In this document: one piece after another, positions 15,195 through 24,793 of the stretch | How the letters are laid out: every line of letters starts with the position of its first letter | Position numbering within the stretch: the stretch's first letter is position 1 | From: Acidobacteriota bacterium | GTDB taxonomy: Bacteria > Acidobacteriota > Terriglobia > Terriglobales > Acidobacteriaceae | Reading direction: 5' to 3' | Assembly (NCBI GenBank): GCA_003010405.1 | Contig: PJLO01000001.1 | Location: forward strand, 204,131 to 268,130 | DNA length: 64,000 nt | Notes under the pieces: model-generated | Told to the model about the DNA's origin: nothing | The model's database searches: none | What the model saw: only the letters and a program-made list of their open reading frames with translations | Translations under genes and position numbers: made by a program

Positions 15195-16889
15195 CTACGT
15201 TTGCAGAACCCCCACGCTAAATTTCTCCACCACCGGATTGCAACGTGCTGCCGCCAGCGCCCATGCCAGTGATTTCCGTGTTTCCGCCGGATCGATTATC
15301 TTGTCAATCCACAACCGCGCGGCTCCGTACTGAGGTTTCATCTGCTCTGTGTAGGTGGCGCGAATCGAATCATACAGTTCCTTTCGGGCGGCTTCATCCA
15401 CAGCTTTGCCTTCGCGTTCCAGTTGCTTCAACTTGATCTCCACTAGCGTGCCAGCCGCGGATTCGCCGCTCATCACGGAGTACCGCGCCGTCGGCCATGC
15501 AAATACAACCCGCGGATCGTAAGCCTTGCCGCACATAGCATAGTTTCCCGCGCCAAACGAGCCGCCCACAATTACGGTAATTTTCGGCACCACCGAGTTC
15601 GAAACCGCGTTCACCATCTTCGCCCCGGCGCGAATGATTCCGCTCCACTCCGCGTCCCGCCCCACCATGAAGCCGTTCACATCGTGCAGAAAGACGAGCG
15701 GAATCCGCCCCTGGTTGCAATCCATGATGAAGCGTGCCGCCTTCTCCGCGCTCTCTGTGTAGATCACGCTGCCGAATACGGTCCGCTTGTTGCCATTGTG
15801 ATCAATCTGTGTCGCGTGCATTTTCTGGTTGGCCACAATGCCTACCGCATAGCCATCAATGCGCGCATACCCGCACAGCAGCGTCTCGCCGTATCCGGCC
15901 TTGTACTCGTCGAAACGTGACCCGTCCACCACTCGCGCGATGATCTCGCGCATATCGTATTGGCGCGAAGGATCGTTCTCGTAAATGCCGTACAACTCTT
16001 TGGCCGAATACAGCGGAGCGATCGGTTCAATGCGATTGAACGGAGCCTCCGGACGCGCCCCCATCTTCTCTACCAGCGAGCGCACTCGCGCAATGCAGGA
16101 TTCGTCGTCGGCTTCGTGGAAGTCGACTGTACCGCTAATCTCTGCGTGCATCTTTGCCCCGCCCAACTCTTCGGCGCTCACCTTCTGGCCGATTGCGGCC
16201 TGCACCAGCGCCGGCCCGGCCAGAAAAAGCCCGCTCCCCTCGGTCATCAGAATGTGGTCGCACATGACCGGCAGATACGCGCCTCCTGCGACACACATTC
16301 CCATGATCGCCGTGATCTGCGGAATTCCTTTCGCCGACATCACTGCGTTGTTGCGGAACACGCGCCCAAAGTCGTCCTGATCCGGAAAGACATCTTCCTG
16401 CAGCGGTAGAAAGACTCCGGCACTGTCCACCAGGTAAATCGTAGGGAGGCTGTTTTCGATTGCGACGTTCTGGGCTCGTATGACTTTTTTCGCCGTCATA
16501 GGGAAGAACGCACCCGCCTTCACCGTGGCGTCGTTCACGATCAGCATAAAAAGCCGCCCATGCACGCGCCCCAGACCCGTCACAACGCCTGCCGCCGGAG
16601 CCCCGCCCCACTCCTCATACATCCCGTGCGCCGCGTACAGGCCCAACTCGAACAGCTCCGTGTCCTGGTCCAGCAGCAACGCAATGCGCTCCCGCGCGGT
16701 CAGTCGGCCTTTTCTGTGCTGCGCCTCGATGGCCTTTGGTCCTCCGCCCTCGCGAATCGCCGCTTCCTCTGCGCTCAAACCTGCTACCAGCGCGCGCATT
16801 GATTCCGCGTTGCGCAGATAACGTGGCTCATCGGTCTTAATCACGGTCGTAAGTTGGTTTTCAAGGACGGTGGATTTCAATTCGGTCAT
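15195..16889 (-). CDS. Acyl-CoA carboxylase carboxyltransferase (beta) subunit, methylcrotonyl-CoA-type
   Basis: A 564-residue carboxyltransferase with two crotonase-like halves. EAQHRKGRLTARERIALLLD, FLPLQEDVFPDQDDFGRVF and MGMCVAGGAYLPVMCD in the first half, and NGFMVGRDAEWSGIIRAGAKMV then SFGAGNYAMCGKAYDPR in the second, resemble the MCC-beta branch more than propionyl- or acetyl-CoA carboxylases. It would transfer carboxyl from carboxybiotin to 3-methylcrotonyl-CoA. I chose the ATG at 16889 with GAGGAG upstream; the longer frame to 17015 adds an Arg-rich, unlike stretch. The biotin carboxylase/BCCP partner is not in the window. HMG-CoA lyase close by supports leucine degradation. Confidence 0.88.
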   Translation of the reverse strand: MTELKSTVLENQLTTVIKTDEPRYLRNAESMRALVAGLSAEEAAIREGGGPKAIEAQHRKGRLTARERIALLLDQDTELFELGLYAAHGMYEEWGGAPAAGVVTGLGRVHGRLFMLIVNDATVKAGAFFPMTAKKVIRAQNVAIENSLPTIYLVDSAGVFLPLQEDVFPDQDDFGRVFRNNAVMSAKGIPQITAIMGMCVAGGAYLPVMCDHILMTEGSGLFLAGPALVQAAIGQKVSAEELGGAKMHAEISGTVDFHEADDESCIARVRSLVEKMGARPEAPFNRIEPIAPLYSAKELYGIYENDPSRQYDMREIIARVVDGSRFDEYKAGYGETLLCGYARIDGYAVGIVANQKMHATQIDHNGNKRTVFGSVIYTESAEKAARFIMDCNQGRIPLVFLHDVNGFMVGRDAEWSGIIRAGAKMVNAVSNSVVPKITVIVGGSFGAGNYAMCGKAYDPRVVFAWPTARYSVMSGESAAGTLVEIKLKQLEREGKAVDEAARKELYDSIRATYTEQMKPQYGAARLWIDKIIDPAETRKSLAWALAAARCNPVVEKFSVGVLQT

Positions 16890-17245
16890 CAGCTCCTCAC
16901 ACCAGAAGTAGATGAAAGTTGTTCTTCGGAAGACAGGAAAAATCTGCGAACGGTAACGCGGTCGCGGTCTTGAGGAGGCTGTCTGAGTTTTGTTTTTTTG
17001 AAGCTGGTGAGGCAAGAGCGCGACTCGCCGCTCTCAATGAGGGAATTAAAGGCAGATTTCAGAGACAGCAAAAGAGTTCCGGCCTGCCGTCAGAAGCAGC
17101 ATTATCCGGAAGTCGGTTCATCGTGATGAAGTTTGGCCGAAAAGCCGCGGACCGTCGCCGCGTGCTTCGGGGAAGCTCTATGCCACGGCGCCGGTCCGTC
17201 GTTGACTGCACCAGCTTTTTCAGCTCAGAGAGAGGCGATGCTTTT
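16890..17245. other. Intergenic stretch without recognisable gene
   Basis: The 356 bases between the carboxyltransferase and the B12-binding protein hold several open frames on both strands. None has a plausible start with ribosome-binding site, protein-like composition or familiar motif. I see no strong hairpin. It may contain the promoter of the carboxyltransferase gene. Confidence 0.4.
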
Positions 17246-17662
17246 CTACGCAGAAACTGCGCGCGGTTTCGCGTTATCGCGAATGAACTGGACGATTGTT
17301 TCCATTGATGAGCCGGGCTGGAAAACACCTTTCACGCCAGCAGCTTTCAGTGCCGGAACATCCTGATCGGGAATGATCCCGCCGATCACGACCAGCACGT
17401 CGTCCATCTTCTTCTCTTTTAACAGCTCCGCAACTCGCGGAACGATGGCATTGTGCGCGCCGGACAGAATGGACAGTCCAATCACGTCCACATCTTCCTG
17501 AAGCGCCGCGTTCACAACCATCTCCGGCGTCTGCCGCAGTCCTGTGTAAATCACTTCCATGCCAGCGTCGCGGAGTGCGCGGGCAATCACTTTGGCTCCC
17601 CGGTCATGTCCATCCAAGCCGGGCTTAGCCACTAGTACGCGAATTCTGCCTTCATTAGCCAT
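17246..17662 (-). CDS. Cobalamin-binding small subunit of an acyl-CoA mutase
   Basis: A 138-residue B12-binding domain. [10 protein letters not shown] contains the DxHxxG base-off cobalamin motif; [10 protein letters not shown] and [11 protein letters not shown] are the other two loops of the family. It equals the C-terminal domain of methylmalonyl-CoA mutase, encoded here as its own gene. The presumed partner is the large subunit at 18580-20373, about 1 kb upstream on the same strand with two unrelated genes between. The ATG at 17662 is used in preference to a start seven codons upstream. Confidence 0.92.
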   Translation of the reverse strand: MANEGRIRVLVAKPGLDGHDRGAKVIARALRDAGMEVIYTGLRQTPEMVVNAALQEDVDVIGLSILSGAHNAIVPRVAELLKEKKMDDVLVVIGGIIPDQDVPALKAAGVKGVFQPGSSMETIVQFIRDNAKPRAVSA

Positions 17663-17757
17663 ATGAGTCCGTGAGGTCCCCAATAAACGTATGGAAACAG
17701 TGGCGATAATACCATGCCTGAGCCGGATACGAAAACCCGCAATGTTGGCAACTCTGG

Positions 17758-18276
17758 CTAAGACACCTCGCGTGTCGTTACCAGCTTTGCCGTAGTTACA
17801 ACCTGGCCCAGATGGCGCGACGTATGGTCGGCAACATGTATAAGCAGTCCGCCCACCGACGTGGGTAGAGCTTTGCGCCCAAGCCCGCGCTTTTCTTCCA
17901 GGTTGCTTCCGGCGAAGGCGCGAATCCGTTGTTCAGCCTTGGTCAGTGCTGCCTCAAACTCCGCCAACACCTCGACCCCTTTGGCCGGATGCTCCAGTTC
18001 GCCCTTCATCAGGTCCAGTTGTTCGCGGGAGAGTTGCGACCCTTCTGCGTAGGTCAGCAGGCGGTCAATGCTGCGCGCCATGTGGCGCACGTGGACGGCC
18101 ACCGGAGTTAACCCATCCGGACTCAGATTCCATTCCTCGTCGGTCAGATTTGAGCACCAGTGCCTCACATCTTCTCGTGCCAGTTCCAGCAAGTGAATCA
18201 CCGCCCGCAGCACTACCGGTACCTCTTCATGCGTTCCGCGGACCCATGGTTCAACTTCAACTTTGTTCTCTGCCAT
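17758..18276 (-). CDS. DinB-like four-helix-bundle protein
   Basis: About 172 residues. [19 protein letters not shown] and the C-terminal [21 protein letters not shown] carry the spaced histidines of the DinB/YfiT-like metal-binding bundle. Members include thiol S-transferases such as bacillithiol transferases, plus many of unknown role. The ATG at 18276 follows GGTGGAG; a GTG 12 bases upstream is also possible. The gene lies between the two mutase subunit genes. Because bacillithiol genes (bshA, ypdA) occur elsewhere in the window, a thiol-transferase role is conceivable but untested. Confidence 0.75.
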   Translation of the reverse strand: MAENKVEVEPWVRGTHEEVPVVLRAVIHLLELAREDVRHWCSNLTDEEWNLSPDGLTPVAVHVRHMARSIDRLLTYAEGSQLSREQLDLMKGELEHPAKGVEVLAEFEAALTKAEQRIRAFAGSNLEEKRGLGRKALPTSVGGLLIHVADHTSRHLGQVVTTAKLVTTREVS

Positions 18277-18324
18277 TGCCAACTCCACCCCTTGCGCTGG
18301 GCGCGAAACCCGCAGCGGATAAAC

Positions 18325-18537
18325 CTAGCGCGCTTTTCTCGCCCCGAAATAGAGCCAGAAGCGCAGCGCTACATAAACTGTTACGAGCGTTGCAACTCCT
18401 ACCATGCACCACGCATACAGCAGATTCGTTCCGTCGAACAGGCAGATTAGCGCAATGACCCAGATGATCACTGCGATAATCGCCAGCGGCTGTGGTGCGT
18501 CTGTCCGATTCGAATATCGTCCGCGAATAAATCCCAT
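18325..18537 (-). CDS. Small membrane protein, unknown function
   Basis: A 70-residue protein with two hydrophobic helices (about residues 17-34 and 39-62) and a basic C-terminus (GARKAR). It lies 42 bases after the mutase large subunit gene on the same strand. No family recognised. The hydrophobic pattern and position support a real gene; the start has no strong ribosome-binding site. Confidence 0.5.
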   Translation of the reverse strand: MGFIRGRYSNRTDAPQPLAIIAVIIWVIALICLFDGTNLLYAWCMVGVATLVTVYVALRFWLYFGARKAR

Positions 18538-18579
18538 GGCGCGCTAGTTTACAGATTCAATTTCTCTGCGAATCCCTTT

Positions 18580-20373
18580 CTATGTAATCGACGCCTCCGT
18601 GTAGGTTCCGTAAACGTCGCGAAGCGCCGCGCAGATCTCCCCGACGGTTGCGTATGCCCGCACGGCTTCCAGAATGTAGGGAACCGTGTTTTCCTTGGAA
18701 ATGTTTCCATCGTGCGTTGTAACTGGAGATTTTGCCGCGGCGCGCTTCAGTTCGTCCAAGGCCCGCCGAACTGCATCATTGTCTCGCCGCGTGCGCAGAG
18801 CCTTGAGCTTGGCTTTCTGTTTTTCAGCCACGCTCTCATCAATTTGGAGAATTGCCGGCGGCTTCTCTTCGATGATGAAATCGTTTGCGCCTACTGTGAT
18901 TTTTTCCCGCGCCTCCGTCGCCTTCTGGAACTGGTAGCTTGCTTCGGCGATCTCCTTCTGCGGAAAGCCGTACTCGATGGCCTGTACCATTCCGCCCAAG
19001 GCATCGAGTTTGTCGAAGTACTCGAAGGCCCCGTTCTCCATGTCCAGCGTGAGCCGTTCTACAAAGTAGGAGCCCGCCAGCGGATCGATCGTATTTGTCA
19101 CTCCGCTCTCGTAGGCAATCACCTGTTGAGTCCGTAACGCGATTCGCGCGGCCTCCTCCGTCGGCAGCGCCAGAGCTTCATCGTAGCTATCCGTGTGCAG
19201 GCTCTGCGTTCCGCCCAGGACTGCCGCAAGTCCCTGCAGCGCCGTTCGCGCAATGTTGTTGAGCGGCTGCTGCGCCGTCAGCGATACGCCAGCCGTCTGG
19301 GCGTGGAAACGCATCAGCCAGGCCCGCTCGTTTTTCGCGCCGAAGCGGTCCTTCATCAGTCGATACCAAATCTTCCTCGCAGCCCGGAATTTTGCGATCT
19401 CCTCGAAAAAGTCGTTGTGCGAGTTGAAGAAGAAGCTTAAGCGCGGTCCGAACTCATCCACATCCAGCCCCCGTCTGCGAGCCCACTCCACGTACTCCAC
19501 GCCGTCGTAAATCGTGAATGCCAACTCCTGTAGCGCCGTCGCGCCCGCCTCGCGGATGTGGTATCCCGAAATTGAAATTGTGTTAAAGCGAGGCGTGTAC
19601 TTTGATCCGAATTCAAAGCTGTCCACCACCAGCCGCATGGATTCCGCTGGCGGATAGATGTACTCCTTTTGCGCAATGTATTCCTTCAGAATGTCGTTCT
19701 GCAGCGTTCCGGAGATCCGTTTCCAGTCCGCGCCCTGTTTTTCTGCAACCACTAGATACATTGCCCACAGCAGGCTTGCCGGGGAATTGATCGTCATTGA
19801 AACCGTTGTTTTTTCGAGGTCGATTCCGCGGAACAGAATCTCCATGTCTTCGAGTGAATCGATTGCCACGCCGCACTTGCCCACCTCGCCTTCACTGAAA
19901 GGGTGATCGCTGTCATATCCCATCAGGGTTGGCAGGTCAAAGGCCACCGAGAGGCCATTTCCTCCTTCTTTCAGCAGATACCGGTAGCGCTCGTTCGTCT
20001 CCTCCGGAGAGGCAAACCCCGAAAACTGCCTCATCGTCCATGGTTTTCCCCGGTATCCGGTGGCGTGGATGCCGCGTGTGTACGGCGCTTCGCCGGGATA
20101 GCCGAGGTATTTTTCGTAATTCCAGTCGGCGGGCAGGTCCTGAGGAGTATACAGGCGGCGGATGGGCCGGTTGCTGATGGTTGAAAAACGGGCGCGACCG
20201 TGTTCGTCCAGATTGATCCCCGTCGGTTTTCCCGTGGGGCGCTCAGGATGCTGTTCGAGCGCCTTTGCAAGCGTTGTTTCGGCCCAGCGGGCTTCGCTCT
20301 CAGAGGGGGTGCGGTCTTCGGAAAAATGCGAATCAACTCGCGTGGATTCGTCCTGCTTTGAAGTTCGAGCCAT
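18580..20373 (-). CDS. Acyl-CoA mutase large subunit (methylmalonyl-/isobutyryl-CoA mutase family)
   Basis: A 597-residue TIM-barrel subunit without the B12 domain. [106 protein letters not shown] and the C-terminal [17 protein letters not shown] are all family landmarks. It rearranges the carbon skeleton of a branched acyl-CoA with adenosylcobalamin supplied by the separate small subunit at 17246. The residue aligned with substrate-contacting Tyr89 of classical methylmalonyl-CoA mutase is Phe117 here (RQFSGF instead of RQYAGF), as in isobutyryl-CoA mutases, so the substrate is open. No epimerase or MeaB chaperone is visible nearby. Confidence 0.9.
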   Translation of the reverse strand: MARTSKQDESTRVDSHFSEDRTPSESEARWAETTLAKALEQHPERPTGKPTGINLDEHGRARFSTISNRPIRRLYTPQDLPADWNYEKYLGYPGEAPYTRGIHATGYRGKPWTMRQFSGFASPEETNERYRYLLKEGGNGLSVAFDLPTLMGYDSDHPFSEGEVGKCGVAIDSLEDMEILFRGIDLEKTTVSMTINSPASLLWAMYLVVAEKQGADWKRISGTLQNDILKEYIAQKEYIYPPAESMRLVVDSFEFGSKYTPRFNTISISGYHIREAGATALQELAFTIYDGVEYVEWARRRGLDVDEFGPRLSFFFNSHNDFFEEIAKFRAARKIWYRLMKDRFGAKNERAWLMRFHAQTAGVSLTAQQPLNNIARTALQGLAAVLGGTQSLHTDSYDEALALPTEEAARIALRTQQVIAYESGVTNTIDPLAGSYFVERLTLDMENGAFEYFDKLDALGGMVQAIEYGFPQKEIAEASYQFQKATEAREKITVGANDFIIEEKPPAILQIDESVAEKQKAKLKALRTRRDNDAVRRALDELKRAAAKSPVTTHDGNISKENTVPYILEAVRAYATVGEICAALRDVYGTYTEASIT

Positions 20374-20487
20374 GATTCATCCCCCTTCGATTAACTTTGG
20401 ATTCTATGCCGAAATACCGGGATGCGGCCAAATAACCTAGTTTGCAGGATTTGTTGGACCTTACCCCTGCTGCCTTCAAAGTTGCGT

Positions 20488-20536
20488 TAAAAAGTTAAGG
20501 CCGGCGGGGCCTCCTGTGCGAGGAGCCCTCCGGCCT
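20488..20536 (-). terminator. Rho-independent terminator after the TolC-family gene
   Basis: On the minus strand AGGCCGGAGGGCTCCT pairs with AGGAGGCCCCGCCGGCCT around a 5-base loop, with one bulge, followed by TAACTTTTT. The strong GC stem (20498-20536) plus T-rich tail lies 30 bases past the stop of the gene at 20566-22593. Confidence 0.8.
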
Positions 20537-20565
20537 GACATTTTCAGGAGGTTATAGATGCGACG

Positions 20566-22593
20566 CTATTTTGTCATTGGCTGTGCCGTTACCGCGTTCG
20601 GATTAATGACCTCGGGTGTGGGATTGTGCTGCAGACCTGGAATTGCTGGCATGTGAGTGACATGTCCGGTCGTTGCATCCTCCATTGAGATCCCGTTTCG
20701 ATCCAGAATGGTGGCCGTAACCTGATCCAGCGCCACGCGGGCTTTTTCGTAGGTCGACAGCGCCGCTACGTAATTTGAAGCCGCTTGTGTTTCATTGCTT
20801 TGCTGTTGCAGCACCAGGTAGCTCGTCGAAGCGCCAAGCGCGTACTTCTTCTGTTCTGATTCCAAGCTCTGTTGAGCATAGTCGCGTGCTGCGCGAGCCG
20901 CCTCCACGCCGGCGCGGGCCTGTTGCAGCGCAAAGGCCGCGTTGCGAACCGCAATGGTGATCTGATTTTTCTGCTGCTGAAAATTCAGCAGGTTCTGCCG
21001 GTATTCCAGTTCAGAGCGGATCTGGTCCGCCTGTGCCGCCCGGTTGCGAAGTGGAATTGAGAGCGACAGATACGCACCCTTGTCGGCGTTGTTCCGGTTC
21101 ACGAGGTCACTGAATGCATCGCCGTAATTGCTAGACAGTCCCGAGCTGCCGTAGTAGCCGACCAGGTCGAGCACAGGCAGCAAAGCGTTCTTTGCGGCCT
21201 TGTTGTTGAGCACGTAATTGCGCAGGTTGTACTCGCGCTGTATCAGTTCAGGCCGGTTCGCCAGCGCATAGTTCACCATCTCTTCCACCGGAGGAAGCGG
21301 CTCGTTGCTCAAATACATTGTGTCGGTCGGAATCACCAGCGCAGCAGTCAGTTCGGGATCGGTCAGGTTTCGCGAAATTGCGTTCTTCGTGATCAATTGC
21401 TGCAGCTGCAGATTGGTCTGAGAAACGATCAACTTCTGAGTTGCCGCAGCCAGAGAAGACTGCGCCGACACCACCTCGATGGGAGCCAAGGTACCGGTTT
21501 CTACCTGCTTCTTGTTGTCGCTGAGCGTGCGTTGTGCAAATTGGACTGCCGTCTGCTGCACCTTAAGATCTTCGAAGGCGTTCACCAGATCCCAGTAAAT
21601 GTTCTGGATCTGCGCTACCGTGTAAATCATCTGAGCCCGGAAGCTTGCGTCCGTTACTTTCCGGTCGTTCCTTGCGATGATCAGTCTGCGGTTGTTGTTT
21701 TCGATGCCCCAGCCTTGCAGCAGATGTTGCCGAATTGAAGCTGACCATGAACCAGCAAGCTGCGGATTGAAGCTGGTGTAGTTATTAGCTACTTCACCCG
21801 TCTGAGGGATATTGTTCGCCAGTCGCTGATTGCTGAAGCTCACTGTCGCAAGCGTTCCGGTCGTCCAGGCCTGCGTGTAGCTGAAGCTGTATTGGTTTGT
21901 GTTTTGAGTATAGGCGCTGACCTTGTACGTTGACGTGTTGCTTACTGGAATCGTCGCTCGATCCCACTTAACCGTGCCCGAGAGTATCGGGTCGTAAGAA
22001 TCAACCGGAGCCCCTACCGCGTTCTGAGTGGAAGTCACCAATCCGCCTGAACCCGAAGCTGAGCCGCTGATTCCCGACGAAGTACCGCCGGAGCCACTGC
22101 CCGTAGTGCTGTTTGTCGAAGTCGAGGCCGCAGTGCCGCCCGGTGTTCCGGTCACCAGACCGGTCGACACACCGCGGATCGTGCCGCCCGCTTTAGTGCG
22201 GAGCACATCCATGTCCGCGATGTCCAGGTTGTAGCGGGCAATTGCGATGTCGAAGTTGTTTTCCATTGCCAACGCCACCGCATCGTTCAGCGAGAGCATC
22301 AGCTTGCCGTTTTTCAGCAAGCTGTGCAGCCGGTCGCTGTTTCTCATCCCCGGTTCTGGAAGACCGTGAGCCGCGTATGGTTTCCAAATGCCCCGCATTG
22401 AGTACGGCTGCGTGTACTGCTTCAGCGGCGACGAGTATTCGGCCTCAATTGACTGAAAGGCCTGAGCGTTCTGCGCTGGACTTTCAGGAAGCCCTGTCCC
22501 GGCCTGCGCCAGCAAACTGGAAGACAGCAATGCAATGATGGCCATGGACGCAACCATCCGTTTGAACATATGCACTGGTCGCGAAACGGACAT
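20566..22593 (-). CDS. TolC-family outer-membrane efflux protein with low-complexity insert
   Basis: A 675-residue protein with a signal peptide (MVASMAIIALLSSSLLAQA region). The second half is long-helical: RNDRKVTDASFRAQMIYTVAQIQNIYWDLVNAFEDLKVQQTAVQFAQRTL and AFALQQARAGVEAARAARDYAQQSLESEQKKYALGASTSYLVL-like repeats are shown in short pieces typical of OEP domains, such as DYAQQSLESEQKKYALG. Such proteins form trimeric outer-membrane and periplasmic channels. It is about 200 residues longer than TolC, partly because of a Gly/Ser/Thr-rich stretch at residues 148-190. No inner-membrane pump adjoins it. The ATG at 22593 has GGAGAAG upstream; a strong terminator follows. Confidence 0.88.
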   Translation of the reverse strand: MSVSRPVHMFKRMVASMAIIALLSSSLLAQAGTGLPESPAQNAQAFQSIEAEYSSPLKQYTQPYSMRGIWKPYAAHGLPEPGMRNSDRLHSLLKNGKLMLSLNDAVALAMENNFDIAIARYNLDIADMDVLRTKAGGTIRGVSTGLVTGTPGGTAASTSTNSTTGSGSGGTSSGISGSASGSGGLVTSTQNAVGAPVDSYDPILSGTVKWDRATIPVSNTSTYKVSAYTQNTNQYSFSYTQAWTTGTLATVSFSNQRLANNIPQTGEVANNYTSFNPQLAGSWSASIRQHLLQGWGIENNNRRLIIARNDRKVTDASFRAQMIYTVAQIQNIYWDLVNAFEDLKVQQTAVQFAQRTLSDNKKQVETGTLAPIEVVSAQSSLAAATQKLIVSQTNLQLQQLITKNAISRNLTDPELTAALVIPTDTMYLSNEPLPPVEEMVNYALANRPELIQREYNLRNYVLNNKAAKNALLPVLDLVGYYGSSGLSSNYGDAFSDLVNRNNADKGAYLSLSIPLRNRAAQADQIRSELEYRQNLLNFQQQKNQITIAVRNAAFALQQARAGVEAARAARDYAQQSLESEQKKYALGASTSYLVLQQQSNETQAASNYVAALSTYEKARVALDQVTATILDRNGISMEDATTGHVTHMPAIPGLQHNPTPEVINPNAVTAQPMTK

Positions 22594-22935
22594 TCGCTCT
22601 TCTCCGTTCTAAGATAGGTGTATCTGTTCTCGGGTTTGCGACCCACTTGCAGCACTCAATGAAAAGGCGCACTGAGAGAACAATCACCAATGCTCAATTC
22701 TCCCATCCCGAGTTCCCGGTCCCCTGTAAACTTTTGCAAACCAGCGGGGAACTGCGATGGCAGTGGACTTTGAGTATAGCTGACCAGCTCTGCTCAAAGT
22801 TTCCCGATTAATTGTCCGCAACCTTCTTCCTTGTTGCACCAGATTTCGCCTCCGAAAGAGAGAAGGCAGAGCAGGATTTCACTTTAGCCGGAGCTGGATT
22901 GGAGAGATACTGCGTGACCTTACAGGAGGTTCCAA
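22594..22935. other. Divergent promoter region
   Basis: The 342 bases between the TolC-family gene (minus) and a small plus-strand gene contain no convincing ORF. It must hold promoters for both directions. I see no clear operator or strong hairpin; the sequence just before 22936 has the AGGAGGT ribosome-binding site of the next gene. Confidence 0.4.
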
Positions 22936-23268
22936 ATGCGGTGCATGTTGAAGGTCTCAATCCCCGTCGAGTCTGGCAATGAAGCTGCTCGGCAAGGCCG
23001 GTTGGCTTCCGCCATTGAGGAAATTTGTTCCGAGATGAAACCTGAAGCCGCCTATTTTGCCGATGAGAATGGGCAGAGGACTGGCTTCCTCTTCTTCAAT
23101 ATGGAGGAGTCCTCGCAGATTCCAGCCATTGCCGAACCCTGGTTCCTGGCGTTCAATGCCCGCGTGGAAATCCATCCGTGCATGAACACCGAGGATCTGA
23201 AGAGGGCGACGCCTGGTATCGAACACGCAGTCAAGAAATACCGCACCGTCACGAAAAAAGCTGCTTGA
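22936..23268 (+). CDS. Conserved-looking small protein, unknown function
   Basis: A 110-residue soluble protein preceded by a near-perfect AGGAGGT at 22923, so translation is likely. The order is a beta-start ([12 protein letters not shown]), an amphipathic helix ([12 protein letters not shown]), a strand-rich middle ([21 protein letters not shown]) and a second helical region ([18 protein letters not shown]). This suggests a ferredoxin-like alpha/beta fold of the dimeric small-monooxygenase or muconolactone-isomerase size class, but no catalytic motif is evident. It stands alone, followed by a terminator-like hairpin. Confidence 0.7.
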   Translation: MRCMLKVSIPVESGNEAARQGRLASAIEEICSEMKPEAAYFADENGQRTGFLFFNMEESSQIPAIAEPWFLAFNARVEIHPCMNTEDLKRATPGIEHAVKKYRTVTKKAA

Positions 23269-23289
23269 ACGGCACACAACCGCCTCGGC

Positions 23290-23322
23290 GAGGCCCTCTC
23301 TTCTGAGGGCCCATTTCAATTA
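23290..23322 (+). terminator. Hairpin between convergent genes
   Basis: GGCCCTC (23292-23298) pairs with GAGGGCC (23305-23311) around a 6-base loop, followed by CATTTCAATT. It is weak, but placed between the stop of the small gene and the stop of the convergent amine oxidase. Confidence 0.45.
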
Positions 23323-23326
23323 CAGC

Positions 23327-24649
23327 TCACCTGCTGCTGATGACCTCTCGGGCCGCGCGCTCGCCCGATGCAATCGCTCCGTGCACTGTTCCGTGATGAC
23401 CGTTGCTGTCAGTCGCCTCGCCGGCAAAGAACAGCGTTCCCGACAAGGGCGCGGCGAGTTCCTTTTGTGCGCCTTCCCCGCCAACACCGACGTAGCTGTA
23501 GGATCCTCCTGCACAGGGGTCGGATTGCCAATCGTGCACGTACCAGCTCTGCAGCATGGCTTCCAGCGTGTGTCGTGGAACCTCGAAAATCGACTTCAGC
23601 GATTCGAGCGCTCTGTCTTTTATGAACAGGGTGGATTTGCCGCTCAGGCGTTCAGCGCGGCGGGATGCGGACCATCCGGTCAGTATCGGTGCGGAAGTTA
23701 CATGCGTCCACCACGTAGGAAACCACTCCTGGTGAGAGAAAACGAAACTCATGTCGCGCAGTGTGCCCGCCTCGCAACCGTTGATCGCCGCGTGCTCCCA
23801 CCACGCCTCGCGGAAGACCAGCGACACGCGTATCGTCTGCCCCATGCAAAGCAAACTTAAGGCTGCGGCTTTCTCTCGCAGTTCAGGATCGAAGATCACC
23901 GCGCCGGGAGCGCCAACCGGAGCCTGCATTACCTGCAGCGGCAAGGTGATGACGGCACGCGGAGCCGTGAATTCCGTTATCCCGCTCTCAGTCTGGGCCT
24001 CAACAGAAACTTTGTGCTGCGCCCAGCGGACTCTGCGCACTACAGTGCTCAGCCTTATGTCGACCAGATTCAGCGGCAGCGCATCCGTCAATACACGCAA
24101 CAACAACTGGTAGCCATGTGTGAAACGGAAAGTACGGTCACTATGTACTTCCTTTTCGGCTTTCCTGCCGCGCACCAGGGAGTGAACGCTGATGCGTTCA
24201 GCCAGCGCGCCATGAAATCCCTCGACGTATTCGAGCGCCCATACATTCGCTTCATCATCTTCCTCCCCGAGGTTTCCGAGAAAGCTGGCGAAGGATCGGT
24301 CCGGGCCGCGGTCATTCATCTTTTCCAGAACGCTCTCAATCTGTGCAAAGAAATCTTCGCAGCGCTGGAGCTTGCCGCCCATCTGTATCCATTGAGTACC
24401 GCCAACTTCCTTTACGTTGAGTTTTGCCGAGCGCACAAGGTCGAAGGTGGCGAGCGGAAGTCCATGAATGAACTCAGCTCCAAGCTCCACAGGCAGATGG
24501 TTTTCGACATGAACGGTCCACACGCGTCCGCCTACTCGGCTGCGTGCTTCGAGAATGAGAACGCGTAAACCGTCATCAGCCAGCAGTCGCGCTGCCCTCA
24601 ACCCTGCCACACCGGCGCCAATAACAATCACATCTGCCGATTCGGTCAC
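23327..24649 (-). CDS. FAD-dependent amine oxidase (flavin monoamine oxidase family)
   Basis: About 440 residues. The N-terminal ADVIVIGAGVAGLRAARLLADDG with EARSRVGGRVWTV is the Rossmann and GG motif of the amine-oxidase family. The C-terminal YSYVGVGGEGAQKELAAPLSGTLFFAGEATDSNGHHGTVHGAIASG is the second FAD-binding region, with the GEAT box. It oxidises an amine or polyamine, with H2O2 as a by-product; the substrate is unknown. The start is uncertain: I use GTG at 24649, which places the Rossmann motif at the N-terminus; another GTG at 24688 is possible. It is divergent from truA. Confidence 0.85.
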   Translation of the reverse strand: MTESADVIVIGAGVAGLRAARLLADDGLRVLILEARSRVGGRVWTVHVENHLPVELGAEFIHGLPLATFDLVRSAKLNVKEVGGTQWIQMGGKLQRCEDFFAQIESVLEKMNDRGPDRSFASFLGNLGEEDDEANVWALEYVEGFHGALAERISVHSLVRGRKAEKEVHSDRTFRFTHGYQLLLRVLTDALPLNLVDIRLSTVVRRVRWAQHKVSVEAQTESGITEFTAPRAVITLPLQVMQAPVGAPGAVIFDPELREKAAALSLLCMGQTIRVSLVFREAWWEHAAINGCEAGTLRDMSFVFSHQEWFPTWWTHVTSAPILTGWSASRRAERLSGKSTLFIKDRALESLKSIFEVPRHTLEAMLQSWYVHDWQSDPCAGGSYSYVGVGGEGAQKELAAPLSGTLFFAGEATDSNGHHGTVHGAIASGERAAREVISSR

Positions 24650-24793
24650 AATGTCAATTGGATACAAGAATTCCGCGGAAAGCAGCACAAAAGCTTTGAG
24701 CGTAACCCGGTCAAACCACAGGCTAACCGGAAGCTATATTGCCAAACAGCTATTTGACTTTATCTCTGAAACGTACAACCCTGTAAATCGCGC

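Noticed and set aside
16919..17308. Plus-strand ORF between the carboxyltransferase and the B12-binding protein
   Set aside because: Arg-rich composition typical of a shadow frame, overlaps the B12-binding gene, no ribosome-binding site.
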